A stretch of 64,000 nucleotides of DNA from Solirubrobacterales bacterium (GCA_025450195.1 JANWHW010000016.1:108273-172272), one strand, 5' to 3'; positions 32,809 to 41,210 are shown, numbered from the stretch's first letter. The notes: generated by a model not told the origin, from the letters alone. A program made the numbers and translations.

Positions 32809-35577
32809 ATGGTCCGACCCAGCCGAAACGACATTCGAGAGTCTGCGCGCGGGTTCGCCCACGAGTGGGAAGCCGAGACGAGAGAGCGAGGGGAGGCGCA
32901 GAGCTTTTGGACCGACTTTCTCCTGATATTCGGAATTCAGCGCCGCCGGGTCAATGCAGCCTTTGAGCGGCACGCCCGCCGCACCTCTACTGGAGGAGGA
33001 GGCTTCATCGATTTGCTATGGCCGGGAATGCTGCTGGCGGAGCACAAATCGGCCGGCGCGGATCTAAACGCGGCGATGAGCCAAGCGCTTGATTATGTAG
33101 AGAGCCTGCCGGAGCAGGATGCGCCTCGCCTGATCGTGGTTTCCGACTTTGCCCGTATCCAGGTTTTGGACCTTGAGGACGAGACCCCTGAGGCATTCGA
33201 GTTCCCCCTGAGAGAGCTGCCGCGAGAAGTGGATCGTTTCCTCGTTCTCGCTGGCTACACGAGCCTCAAATTCGAGACGGAGGATGCAGTCAACGTCGAG
33301 GCAGCTGAACTCTTGGGGAGCGTCTACGACGAGATCGACGCAACGGGCTACTCCGACCATTCGCTACGGGTCTTCATCGTGCGGGTCCTCTTCTTGCTTT
33401 TCGGTGATGACACCGGCCTATGGCCACGCCAGCAGTTCGCAGATCTACTTCGGAATCGAACTGCTGATGATGGCTCAGATCTCGGAATGTGGCTCGGCCG
33501 CCTTTTCTCGGTACTGAATACTTGCGAGGATCAGCGAACGACGGCGCTCGATGAGGATTTGGCGGCATTTCCGTATGTAAATGGCGGCCTATATCAAGAG
33601 TCCATCGAACCGCCCGACACGACGCGGGCGATGCGAGACCGGCTGCTCAAGGCAAGCGCATTCGACTGGTCGAAGATCAGCCCAGCGGTATTTGGATCGA
33701 TGTTCCAGTCGGTCATGGACCCCGTTGCCCGCCGCCATCTTGGCGCGCACTACACGTCCGAGCCCAACATTTTTAAGGTCATCCGGCCACTTTTTCTAAA
33801 CGACTTGGAGGCCGAGCTTGCAGCGGCAACCTCAACGACACGGCTTCGTGCGTTCCATCGGAAATTAGGCGAGTTGAGATTCCTCGACCCCGCGTGTGGA
33901 TGCGGAAATTTCTTGGTAATTGCCTATCGCGAGTTGCGTCGGCTGGAGCGGGAAACACTCCTCAAGCTCCATCCTCAAAACGTTCAGATGACGACGGAAC
34001 TTCAGGAATGGCGCGCAGTTTCACTCGATCAGTTTTATGGAATCGAGCTAGAAGAGTTTCCGGTGCGGATCGCGGAAACTGCGATTTATTTAGTGGACCA
34101 TTTGGAGAATGAGGCCCTGGGCGCATCGTTTGGGGTGAACATCGCAGACCTTCCCCTCACCGAGTCCGCGGAGATCCGGTGGGCAAACGCCCTTGAGACT
34201 CCATGGGAGGAGGTCCTTGGTCCTCTCAAATGCGCCTTTCTTCTCGGAAACCCTCCCTACGGCGGAAAGCATCTGCTTGACGACCAGCAGAAGGTCGATC
34301 TCGCAGGCGTGTTTTCGGACCATCCGCAGGGCGGCACGGTGGATTATGTGAGCGGCTGGTTCAAGCTCGCAGCTAACTACCTCGCTGCTGGTGACGGATC
34401 GATTAAAGGGGCCTTTGTCGCGACTAACAGTGTGACCCAGGGCGAGCAAGTTCCAGCGCTGTGGCCAGCCCTTCATCAAGCGGGTCTTCACATCAATTTC
34501 GCTTGGCGCACATTCGACTGGACGAGCGAAGGCCGCCACAGCGCGCATGTCCACGTTGTGATCGTCGGCTTCGTCCATAGTCAAGGGCCGGTGGCCGGGA
34601 CAATTTACGAATTTGATGCCGAGACGGACACCTCGGTTGCGCGCGAGACGTCAACAATCAACGGCTACCTCGTTGCATTCGACGAGACCTATCCGACAGC
34701 GAGAACGAAACCGCTGGCCAACGTACTGCCTGTCATGTACGGATCCAAGCCCACGGATCAAGGACACCTCCTACTAACCAACGAGGAGGCCACCGAGGTC
34801 CGTGAGACAGATCCGGTGGCGGCGAAATACATCCGTCCACTGTTGAGCACCGAGGAGTTTCTTGCCGGTGTAGATCGCTTCTGCTTCTGGCTGGAGGACG
34901 CCGCCCCCGAGGAGATCCGCTTATCCCCCATTCTGCTAGCCAGACTCGATGCCGTGAAGCTGTTCCGGGAAGGATCGAAAAAGGTGCAGACCCGAGAAAA
35001 GGCGGCTGAACCCGGTTTGTTTGCGGAGATCCGCACTCCCATGAACGACTTCATTTTCATCCCTCTCCACTCAAGCGGGGATCGTCGACTGATTCCGATG
35101 GGTTTCGTATCTGCCCGGGCCAGCGCGATTGTCCACAACAGCGGATCGTTTGTTGAGGACGCAGACTTGGTGCTCTTCGGACTTCTTCAATCGGAAATGT
35201 TTTCGACCTGGCAGCGTGTCGTCGGGGGACGCATTAAGAGCGACTACCGTTTCAACAACCGGCTCGTCTACAACACGTTCCCGTTTCCCGATCCGAGCAG
35301 TCGGCAGCGTGTGCGCATCGAGGAGGCGGTCGAAAAAGTGTTGGAGGCCCGCGACGCTCACGCGAGCGCATCGCTAGCTGATCTCTATGACCCGCGCGTC
35401 ACTCCTCGTGATCTCGCTGAGGCTCATCGAGAGCTAGACCGAGCGGTGGACCTAGCGTTCGGTCGCCGAAGCCGATTGGGAGAGGCTGAGCGAATGGCAT
35501 TTCTCTTTGATGAGTACGTGCGAGTGCTTGAGGCAGACCAATTAACAGTGAGCTCCTCTCGCAGGCGTCGCCGGTGA
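32809..35577 (+). CDS. MmeI-like (type IIL) restriction-modification enzyme
   Basis: A 922-residue bifunctional enzyme. The N-terminal nuclease has Asp68-x9-Glu78-x-Lys80 (FIDLLWPGMLLAEHKSAG), the spacing known for MmeI. A helical spacer follows, then a gamma-type N6-adenine methylase with GAHYTSEPNIFKV (311 on), SAM motif FLDPACGCGNFL (357-368) and NPPY (480-483). Residues about 600-800 form the target-recognition region, ending in YNTFPFPDPS and a C-terminal helical domain. Such enzymes methylate one strand for self-protection and cut about 20 bases away. The gene stands alone, with no separate methylase. The family is confident; the site is unpredictable here. Confidence 0.9.
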   Translation: MVRPSRNDIRESARGFAHEWEAETRERGEAQSFWTDFLLIFGIQRRRVNAAFERHARRTSTGGGGFIDLLWPGMLLAEHKSAGADLNAAMSQALDYVESLPEQDAPRLIVVSDFARIQVLDLEDETPEAFEFPLRELPREVDRFLVLAGYTSLKFETEDAVNVEAAELLGSVYDEIDATGYSDHSLRVFIVRVLFLLFGDDTGLWPRQQFADLLRNRTADDGSDLGMWLGRLFSVLNTCEDQRTTALDEDLAAFPYVNGGLYQESIEPPDTTRAMRDRLLKASAFDWSKISPAVFGSMFQSVMDPVARRHLGAHYTSEPNIFKVIRPLFLNDLEAELAAATSTTRLRAFHRKLGELRFLDPACGCGNFLVIAYRELRRLERETLLKLHPQNVQMTTELQEWRAVSLDQFYGIELEEFPVRIAETAIYLVDHLENEALGASFGVNIADLPLTESAEIRWANALETPWEEVLGPLKCAFLLGNPPYGGKHLLDDQQKVDLAGVFSDHPQGGTVDYVSGWFKLAANYLAAGDGSIKGAFVATNSVTQGEQVPALWPALHQAGLHINFAWRTFDWTSEGRHSAHVHVVIVGFVHSQGPVAGTIYEFDAETDTSVARETSTINGYLVAFDETYPTARTKPLANVLPVMYGSKPTDQGHLLLTNEEATEVRETDPVAAKYIRPLLSTEEFLAGVDRFCFWLEDAAPEEIRLSPILLARLDAVKLFREGSKKVQTREKAAEPGLFAEIRTPMNDFIFIPLHSSGDRRLIPMGFVSARASAIVHNSGSFVEDADLVLFGLLQSEMFSTWQRVVGGRIKSDYRFNNRLVYNTFPFPDPSSRQRVRIEEAVEKVLEARDAHASASLADLYDPRVTPRDLAEAHRELDRAVDLAFGRRSRLGEAERMAFLFDEYVRVLEADQLTVSSSRRRRR

Positions 35578-35642
35578 TGCCCAGAGATACCGCCCACGCG
35601 TTGGCTTCAAACCAGGCGGCGGAGCCATAGACCTCGGGTGTC

Positions 35643-36560
35643 CTAGCTCGATGGGCGGAGACCCTTGCCCTGGGCTGGGGACAGAGCCTGGCGGGTGTGG
35701 GTCCAGTAGATGGGCGCGGGGTGGTTGGGGAGGATGGTCGCGGCTAGGGCGCGGAGGGCGTAGGACCAAGCGGTGAGGAGGCGGACGGCGAGGGCTGCGC
35801 CGCGGGAGTGGTGCTTGCGCATGTAGAGGTCGCGGTTGCGGTGGAATTCGACGATGCGGGGGAGGCCGGCGGAGAGGTCGGTTGAAAGCTGATCGTGGTG
35901 GATGGCCCTCGCGGCGGGGACGAAGAGGGTGTGCCACCCGGCGTCGACGAGTCGCTTGCAGAAGTCGCACTCGTCGTAGTAGACGAAGAAGTCCGGGTCT
36001 AGGTAGTCGACTTCGGTGGCGGCCTCGCGTCTGATGAGCAGCGCACTCGATTGCGCCCAGTCGACTGCCCTTGTCTCGTTGCCCTTGCTCTGCACCGTGA
36101 AGAAGCGGTGCAGGAAGAGAGCACCGACGAGAGCTGTGCCGACTCCGGGGAAGCGCCAGGCGCAGGGGACCGCCTGGCCATCTGAGTCAAGTAGCTGCGC
36201 ACCAGCGGCTCCCGCGCGCGCATCGGCGTCGAGTGCCTGGATCAGCGCAGCGACGGCACCTGGCTGCAGCTCGGAATCCTCGTTGAGAAGCAGGCAGTAA
36301 CGACCTTTCGCCTCGCGCATCAGCGTCGAGTCGTTCTCTGCCTTGCCAGTCCGCCGCTCCAATGCGAAAAGGCGGATATCGCCGCTTCGCGCTCGGACGG
36401 CGTCGGCTGATCCGTCGTCCGACGCGTTGTCCAACACGAGGACCTCGTGCTCAACGCCCCCGGGATGGGTGCGTTCGATCGCGTCGAGGCAGGCGAGCAG
36501 GTCCTCGCGACCGTTCGTGTTCACCACGCAGTAAGAGAGCACGGGTGCCAAGACCGCCAC
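35643..36560 (-). CDS. Family 2 glycosyltransferase (rhamnosyltransferase-like)
   Basis: A 305-residue GT-A enzyme. LSYCVVNTNGREDLLACLDAI opens the nucleotide-binding fold, VLDNASDDGSADAV and LLLNEDSELQPGAVAALI hold the DxD-like Asp-x-Asp/Glu region, and FFVYYDECDFCKRLVDAGW carries the ED-type catalytic block of WbbL-like rhamnosyltransferases. The C-terminus is amphipathic and membrane-associating. GTG 36560 is divergent from the GT4 gene, 13 bases apart. It is the first gene right of the island and belongs to the polysaccharide locus. The sugar donor is unknown. Confidence 0.88.
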   Translation of the reverse strand: MAVLAPVLSYCVVNTNGREDLLACLDAIERTHPGGVEHEVLVLDNASDDGSADAVRARSGDIRLFALERRTGKAENDSTLMREAKGRYCLLLNEDSELQPGAVAALIQALDADARAGAAGAQLLDSDGQAVPCAWRFPGVGTALVGALFLHRFFTVQSKGNETRAVDWAQSSALLIRREAATEVDYLDPDFFVYYDECDFCKRLVDAGWHTLFVPAARAIHHDQLSTDLSAGLPRIVEFHRNRDLYMRKHHSRGAALAVRLLTAWSYALRALAATILPNHPAPIYWTHTRQALSPAQGKGLRPSS

Positions 36561-36573
36561 GATAATCGGCCTG

Positions 36574-37701
36574 ATGGCAGACCCGATGCGCGTTCAGCTC
36601 ATCGACCCGTCGGCGTTCACGCCGCCCTATGACCGTGCGCTGGCCGCGGCGCTCGCTCGCACGGGGGTCGATGTGGAACTGGTGACCAGCCAGTTTCTCT
36701 ACGGGCCAGTCCCTGCCGCGGATGGCTACCGGGTCTCGGAGCGCTTCTATCGGCGCAGTTCCGCTCGCGGTCTCGAGGCCACCGCCCGCCGGCCGGTCAA
36801 GCTCGCCGAGCACTTCCTCGACATGCTTCGCTTTCGCCGGGAGGCCGCAGCCGACGTCATCCACTACCAGTGGCTCACCGTGCCCGCGGTCGACGCAGCG
36901 CTCATTCCCTCCGTGCGCCCACGCGTGATGACCGCCCACTACATCCTTCCCCCGAACCCGAGCCGCCGCCAGGTGCGGGCAGCGCGTCGCGTCTTCGGCC
37001 AGATGGACGCGGTAATCGCCCACTCTGAGCACGGGGCATCGCGGCTGCGGGATGAGGTCGGCTTGGACCGAGACCGAGTCTGCGTAATTCCCCACGGGGC
37101 TTTCGACTACCTGACCAGCCTGCCGGATGAGAAGCCGCTGCCGGCCGAGCTCGAGGGAGCCAAGGGGCCGGTGATCCTCTTCTTCGGCCTGCTCCGCCCT
37201 TACAAGGGGCTAGACACGTTGCTCGAGGCCTTCCGGCACGTCGAGGGCGCCGAGCTGTGGATCGCCGGCAACCCGCGAATGGACATCGAGCCGTTGCGGA
37301 AGGCAGCGGCGGAAGCCTCGGGCCGTGTGCGGTTCCTGGTCCGCTTCATCGAGGACCCTGAGATCCCGTCGATCTTTCGTCGCGCTGATGTGGTCGTTCT
37401 GCCCTACCGAGACGCCGAGCACTCAGGAGTCCTCTACACCGGCCTTGCCTTCGGCAAGCCGATGATTCTGAGTGCGGTGGGGGGCTTCCCCGAGGTCGCT
37501 GAGAAGGGAGCTGCGCTGCTCGTGCCGCCGGAGGACCCGACGGCCCTTGCCGATGCGCTCCGCGAGCTGGTTGGTTTCGAAGCCGCCCGCGTCAAGTTGG
37601 CCACCGCCGCGACTCAAGCAGCGACTGGGCGGTACTCGTGGAATGAGATCGGCCGGCAGACCGTGGAGCTCTACCGCGAGCTGCTCGAGGCACGCGGATG
37701 A
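36574..37701 (+). CDS. Family 4 glycosyltransferase
   Basis: A 375-residue GT-B enzyme. The N-terminal half contains IDPSAFTPPYDRALAAALAR with a later H-Y-Q-W motif; the C-terminal donor domain has VILFFGLLRPYKGLDTLLEAF and ELWIAGNPRMD. The E-x7-E region is seen as DAEHSGVLYTGLAFGKP with FPEVAEKGAALLVPPEDPTALADAL. It transfers a sugar from an NDP-donor to a growing lipid-linked glycan at the cytoplasmic face. The next GT2 gene overlaps its stop by 4 bases. Confidence 0.92.
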   Translation: MADPMRVQLIDPSAFTPPYDRALAAALARTGVDVELVTSQFLYGPVPAADGYRVSERFYRRSSARGLEATARRPVKLAEHFLDMLRFRREAAADVIHYQWLTVPAVDAALIPSVRPRVMTAHYILPPNPSRRQVRAARRVFGQMDAVIAHSEHGASRLRDEVGLDRDRVCVIPHGAFDYLTSLPDEKPLPAELEGAKGPVILFFGLLRPYKGLDTLLEAFRHVEGAELWIAGNPRMDIEPLRKAAAEASGRVRFLVRFIEDPEIPSIFRRADVVVLPYRDAEHSGVLYTGLAFGKPMILSAVGGFPEVAEKGAALLVPPEDPTALADALRELVGFEAARVKLATAATQAATGRYSWNEIGRQTVELYRELLEARG

Positions 37702-38828
37702 TCGTCGCCGCGATCCTCTTCTGGGCCGCCGCCGCGTTGATCGTCTATACGCACGTGGGGTACCCCTTGGCCCTTCGCGTTCTCGTTTCCCTTCGTCGCC
37801 ATCCAACCCTGAGCCCTGGCACTTGGGAGGAGCTGCCGAAGGTCTCGCTGGTGATTGCCGCCTATGACGAGGAGGAGGTGATTGCCGCGAAGGTCGCCAA
37901 CGCCTTGGCGCTCGACTACCCGCGCGAGCTGCTGGAGGTGATCGTCGCCTCCGACGGCTCCGCCGATGCCACGACTGAGCGAGCTCGCTCCGCTGGCGCC
38001 GACCTTGTCCTGGACCTGCCGCGCGGTGGCAAGATCGCCGCCCAAAACGCCGCGGTCGAACAGGCCAGCGGTGAGCTGATCGCCTTCTCCGATGCCAACA
38101 GCCTCTGGGCGCCGGACGCCCTGAGCCACCTGATCGAGGCCTTTGCCGATCCCATGGTCGGCTACGTCTGCGGCCAGGTTCGCTTCCTCGATGCCGACGG
38201 CGACAACCTCGAGGGGTCTTACTGGCGGTATGAGATGGCGGTTCGCGAGATGGAGTCGGCGCTGGGGGGAGTCACCGCCGGCAACGGCGCGATCTACGCG
38301 GTCAGGCGCGATTCCTATATCCCCTTGGACCCCTCGGGCAGCCACGACCTCTCTTTCCCCTTCCAGTTCGCGAAGCTGGGGATGCGCTCGCTCTACGTGC
38401 CGTGGGCTAAGGCGGAGGAGAAGATGACCCCGACGCTGGAGGGGGAGTTCGCCCGCAAGCGGCGGATGATGGTCGGGCTCTGGGACATCGTGATCGGCGA
38501 GGGCATGCTGAGCCCCGTCGGCTACTCGCCGCTCTACGCCTTTGAGCTCGCCTCCCACCGATTGCTCCGTTACGCGACCCCGTTCCTGCACGTGATTGCA
38601 TTGGCTGCGAACCTCGCGCTGCTTGGCCACGGCTGGATCTACACGGCGACGCTGGTCGCGCAGCTCGGGCTGATCGCCGCCGCGATCCTCGGCCGCTGGC
38701 TGCCTGCCGCCCCATTCAGGGTCGCCCGCTATTACGTGATGACGACCGCCTCGATCGCCGCCGGCCTCTGGGATCGCCTCCGCAACGGCCCCCCGGGAGC
38801 CTGGGAGAAGGCGGAGGGAACCAGGTAG
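37698..38828 (+). CDS. Membrane family 2 glycosyltransferase
   Basis: 376 residues: an N-terminal membrane helix (AILFWAAAALIVYTHVGYPL), a GT2 catalytic domain (KVSLVIAAYDEEEVIAAKV, VIVASDGSADAT, ELIAFSDANSLWAPDAL, then a QxxRxx-like KRRMMVGLWD), and two to three C-terminal membrane helices. This is the architecture of processive, hyaluronan/cellulose-synthase-like enzymes or of other membrane GT2s. The ATG overlaps the GT4 stop (ATGA), and the phosphoglycosyl transferase begins 3 bases after its stop. Confidence 0.9.
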   Translation: MIVAAILFWAAAALIVYTHVGYPLALRVLVSLRRHPTLSPGTWEELPKVSLVIAAYDEEEVIAAKVANALALDYPRELLEVIVASDGSADATTERARSAGADLVLDLPRGGKIAAQNAAVEQASGELIAFSDANSLWAPDALSHLIEAFADPMVGYVCGQVRFLDADGDNLEGSYWRYEMAVREMESALGGVTAGNGAIYAVRRDSYIPLDPSGSHDLSFPFQFAKLGMRSLYVPWAKAEEKMTPTLEGEFARKRRMMVGLWDIVIGEGMLSPVGYSPLYAFELASHRLLRYATPFLHVIALAANLALLGHGWIYTATLVAQLGLIAAAILGRWLPAAPFRVARYYVMTTASIAAGLWDRLRNGPPGAWEKAEGTR

Positions 38829-38831
38829 GCG

Positions 38832-39395
38832 ATGCCTCGCGCTCTGGACATCCCGATCGCCGCCGTTGCGCTGCTCATCTTCTCGCCCGTGCTGTTGATC
38901 GCAGCGATCGCGATCAAGCTCGGCAGCCGCGGCCCGGTCTTCTACCGGCAGGCCCGCGTCGGCAAGGACGGCGGCGAGTTCGAGATGTTGAAGCTGCGCA
39001 CGATGGTGCAGGGCTCAGACCCGGTCGGGGTCGGCACGGTCGTCACCCGCGATGACCCGAGAGTCACCGGCGCCGGGCGGTTCCTACGCCGAACCTCGCT
39101 CGACGAGATCCCCAACCTGATCAACGTTCTGCGCGGCGAGATGGCGATCGTTGGCCCCCGCCCGACGATCCCGGCTCAGGTCGAGGACTACACCCCGCAC
39201 CAGAAACGTCGCCACGAGGTGCGCCCGGGGCTGACCGGCTGGGCCCAGGTCCAGGGACGCGCCGGCATCCCCTGGGAGGAGCGAATCGATCTGGACGTCT
39301 ACTACGTCGAGCACCGGAGCGCCCGCCTCGACGTCTCGATCCTCGCCAAGACGACCTGGCTCCTCATCACCGGTCACGGCCTCGCCCCGGACTGA
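38832..39395 (+). CDS. Undecaprenyl-phosphate sugar phosphotransferase (monotopic PGT)
   Basis: 187 residues, the minimal catalytic core of the WcaJ/WbaP/PglC family. It attaches the first sugar-1-phosphate to undecaprenyl phosphate. One re-entrant membrane helix (AAVALLIFSPVLLIAAIAIK) is followed by GPVFYRQARVGKDGGEFEMLKLRTM, RRTSLDEIPNLINVLRGEMAIVGPRPT with the catalytic Asp-Glu dyad, and RPGLTGWAQVQGR. The start may be ATG 38832 or slightly upstream. It initiates the glycan that the flippase and polymerase at 19-22 kb would export. Confidence 0.94.
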   Translation: MPRALDIPIAAVALLIFSPVLLIAAIAIKLGSRGPVFYRQARVGKDGGEFEMLKLRTMVQGSDPVGVGTVVTRDDPRVTGAGRFLRRTSLDEIPNLINVLRGEMAIVGPRPTIPAQVEDYTPHQKRRHEVRPGLTGWAQVQGRAGIPWEERIDLDVYYVEHRSARLDVSILAKTTWLLITGHGLAPD

Positions 39396-39445
39396 GATCG
39401 ACCCCGCGTTCTCCTCCGACCAGCGCTGCGGCTACGACGTCAAGT

Positions 39446-39646
39446 TCAGGACCCGGAGCGCTCATCGGCTCGCTCGATGGCTTGCAGCAGGTCCGCCGCC
39501 TGGGCGGAGAGCTGCTGGCCGCGTCGCAACAACTCACCGATCGGTGTGTCAGGCGCAAGAGTCAGCGTCTGGCGCTTTTCGGCGTTCAGTCGATCCCACG
39601 TGGCCTCGTGGCCGGGCTCGATCAGGGTGTTGATACGGGAAGCCAT
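39446..39646 (-). CDS. Small hypothetical protein
   Basis: A 66-residue protein starting at ATG 39646 (MASRINTLIEPGHEATWDRL). The sequence is charged and helical (TPIGELLRRGQQLSAQAADLLQAIERADERSGS without interruption), with a balanced composition typical of a real small protein and no membrane segment. A longer frame to 39691 exists, but the added residues are poor. It is convergent with the sugar phosphotransferase gene and divergent from the MBL hydrolase. Its function is not recognised; a role as a small regulatory or adaptor helix bundle is only a guess. Confidence 0.5.
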   Translation of the reverse strand: MASRINTLIEPGHEATWDRLNAEKRQTLTLAPDTPIGELLRRGQQLSAQAADLLQAIERADERSGS

Positions 39647-39711
39647 CCGGTCGGATTCTACGCCCCCCAGTGGCGGTCGCCCAGTCTGCAAGTAGCCTGC
39701 CCTTCGACGAT

Positions 39712-40497
39712 ATGTCGACGATCACGATCACCTATGTCGGAGGGCCGACGGCGCTGCTGGAGGTTGGAGGCCTGCGGCTGCTGACCGACCCGACCTTCGA
39801 TGCGCCCGGCAAGCGCTACCACTTCGGTTGGGGAGCGATGTCTCAAAAGCTCCAGGCCGCGGCGCTCGGCCCCGCCGACCTTGGCCAGATCGACGCGGTG
39901 CTGCTCAGCCACGACCACCATGAGGACAACCTCGATGCGGCGGGCCGGGAGATGCTGCCCTCGGTGGGCAAGGTGATCACCACTCCGGCGGGTGCCGGGC
40001 GGCTGGGTGGCAACGCTGAGGGCCTGGCGCCGTGGAGCACGACCGTCCTGCAGATGCCCGAAGGCGGCGAGCTGCGTATCACCGCGACCCCTTGTCGCCA
40101 CGGCCCGCCCCTGAGCAAGCCAATAGTCGGCGAAGTGATCGGCTTCGTTCTGGAGTGGGAGGGACAGCGCGACGGGCCACTCTGGATCAGCGGCGACACC
40201 GTCTACTTCGGCGGCGTCGCCGAAGTGGGCAAACGCTTCGATTTGGGCTCGGCGCTCATCCATCTGGGCGGGGTGCGCTTCCCAATCACCGGTCCCGCTC
40301 GCTACACGATGAATGCCGCCGAGGCGATCCGCGTCGCCCGCGATTTCGATCTCGCCACAGTGATCCCAATCCACTACGAGGGATGGAAGCACTTCCGCCA
40401 AGGACGGGCCGAGGTCGAGCGCGCCTTCGAGGAGGCTGGCATCGCCGACAAGGTCCAGTGGCTCCAGGCTGCCAAGCCGCAGGCGATCACGGTCTGA
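39712..40497 (+). CDS. MBL-fold metallo-hydrolase (UlaG-like)
   Basis: About 261 residues from ATG 39712 (MSTITITYVGGPTALLEVGG). The metal-binding loop is VLLSHDHHEDNLD, a one-residue variant of HxHxDH common in the UlaG/lactonase-like branch. Further ligands are in TPCRHGP, WISGDTVYFGG and IPIHYEGWKH. It probably hydrolyses an ester, lactone or phosphodiester; the substrate cannot be inferred. A long inverted repeat follows the stop. Confidence 0.85.
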   Translation: MSTITITYVGGPTALLEVGGLRLLTDPTFDAPGKRYHFGWGAMSQKLQAAALGPADLGQIDAVLLSHDHHEDNLDAAGREMLPSVGKVITTPAGAGRLGGNAEGLAPWSTTVLQMPEGGELRITATPCRHGPPLSKPIVGEVIGFVLEWEGQRDGPLWISGDTVYFGGVAEVGKRFDLGSALIHLGGVRFPITGPARYTMNAAEAIRVARDFDLATVIPIHYEGWKHFRQGRAEVERAFEEAGIADKVQWLQAAKPQAITV

Positions 40498-40521
40498 GCT
40501 CTGATGACGAATGTCTGAGAT

Positions 40522-40579
40522 CTGTTGACGAGTAAGTGAGTCCCAGGGCTAACTAACTCGTCAACAGGGTTGCCCTGGG
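40522..40579. repeat. Interleaved inverted repeats (pseudoknot-like geometry)
   Basis: Two perfect stems interleave. CTGTTGACGAGT (40522-40533) pairs with ACTCGTCAACAG (40556-40567). CCCAGGGC (40542-40549) pairs with GCCCTGGG (40572-40579). Because the second stem starts inside the loop of the first, the transcript could form either hairpin or an H-type pseudoknot. The element lies 25 bases after the MBL stop and upstream of the toxin-antitoxin promoter. It has no U-tract, so it is not a standard terminator. It could be a switch, an mRNA end-stabilising structure or a remnant of a small inverted-repeat element. Confidence 0.6.
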
Positions 40580-40608
40580 TCCCCTACAACCGATGGCGCC
40601 TTACTTGT

Positions 40609-40628
40609 CGCTAAAATTTAGCGCTAAA
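40609..40628 (+). promoter_or_regulatory. Tandem operator palindromes of the MazEF-like operon
   Basis: Three half-sites alternate: CGCTAAA (40609-40615), TTTAGCG (40617-40623) and GCTAAA (40623-40628). They create two overlapping palindromes, one of them the perfect 12-mer TTTAGCGCTAAA (40617-40628). The element ends 8 bases before the antitoxin ATG and covers a possible -10 (TAAAAT, 40612-40617). Antitoxin and toxin-antitoxin complexes typically autorepress from such sites. Confidence 0.6.
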
Positions 40629-40636
40629 CTACAGCG

Positions 40637-40873
40637 ATGGCCGCCGAGACCGCCACAATCAGGGTCACCCGCGAGACCCGAGATCTTCTTGCCCAGCAGG
40701 CGAGCGAGCGCGGCGTCTCACTGTCGGCGATGCTGGCGGACCTTGCTCATGAGGCCGCTCGTGAGGCGATCTTTCGGGCAGAGCGCGATGCCATGCGGGC
40801 AGATACCGGCCCCGCTGACGTGAGTGCCGAGGAACGCGAGTGGGAAACAGTTCTCGGCGATGGCATCGACTGA
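40637..40873 (+). CDS. Antitoxin of a MazEF-like pair (ribbon-helix-helix type)
   Basis: 78 residues. The N-terminal half ([17 protein letters not shown], then [16 protein letters not shown]) has the beta strand plus two helices of a ribbon-helix-helix DNA-binding domain. The acidic C-terminal tail ([18 protein letters not shown]) fits a disordered toxin-binding segment. It overlaps the toxin start by 14 bases and has palindromic operators directly upstream, so autoregulation is likely. Confidence 0.88.
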   Translation: MAAETATIRVTRETRDLLAQQASERGVSLSAMLADLAHEAAREAIFRAERDAMRADTGPADVSAEEREWETVLGDGID

Positions 40874-41210
40874 TCCTCGCCGAGGCGAAATCTGGCTCGT
40901 TTCGCTGGGTTCAGCCCGAGAAGGAGAGCCAGGCAAGAACCGACCGGCAATCATCGTTTCAGTCGATGAGATCTCCGTTGGCTCGGAGGATGAGCTGGTT
41001 GTTGTCGTCCCGATATCCAGCTCACGTGCGCCATCCCCGCTTCGACCTGGGATCCCGCCCAAGGAAGGCGTTGAGCGAGAGAGTGTTGCTGTTTGCGGGG
41101 CGGTCAGAGCGGTTGCGCGCAAGCGTCTCTTGCGGTCAGTGGGAAGAACGCGCCCCGACACCCTTCGCGAGGTAGAGCAGGCACTGGGGATGATCCTCGG
41201 GCTCGATTGA
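40860..41210 (+). CDS. mazF: MazF/PemK-family endoribonuclease toxin
   Basis: About 116 residues from ATG 40860 ([19 protein letters not shown]). The PemK/MazF fold is seen in RGEIWLV, the catalytic Arg of [10 protein letters not shown], the strand [12 protein letters not shown] (Ser where many relatives have Thr) and the C-terminal [16 protein letters not shown]. Family members cleave single-stranded mRNA or tRNA at short motifs. The start lies inside the antitoxin gene, giving the usual antitoxin-first order. Confidence 0.9.
   Translation: MASTDPRRGEIWLVSLGSAREGEPGKNRPAIIVSVDEISVGSEDELVVVVPISSSRAPSPLRPGIPPKEGVERESVAVCGAVRAVARKRLLRSVGRTRPDTLREVEQALGMILGLD

Larger units (their letters stand above)
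22999..35577. mobile_element. Putative genomic (defence) island
   Basis: This block sits between the truncated nei remnant and the right half of the polysaccharide locus. Its genes have more A/T at third positions than the flanks, most clearly at 23.4-29.7 and 32.8-35.5 kb, with rare-for-window codons such as TTA, AGA and ATA. It carries two single-chain restriction-modification enzymes, an HD/ImmA-IrrE pair and a GNAT-PIN-ASCH pair. I found no integrase, transposase, flanking tRNA gene or direct repeats, so the entry mechanism and exact ends are unknown. The boundaries given are the last nei-like base and the end of the MmeI-like gene. Confidence 0.6.

Noticed and set aside
26205..35577. BREX or DISARM system considered for the two methylases in the island.
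   Set aside because: No PglZ, BrxC-like ATPase, DrmA/DrmB helicase or other core component is present; both methylases carry their own nuclease motifs.
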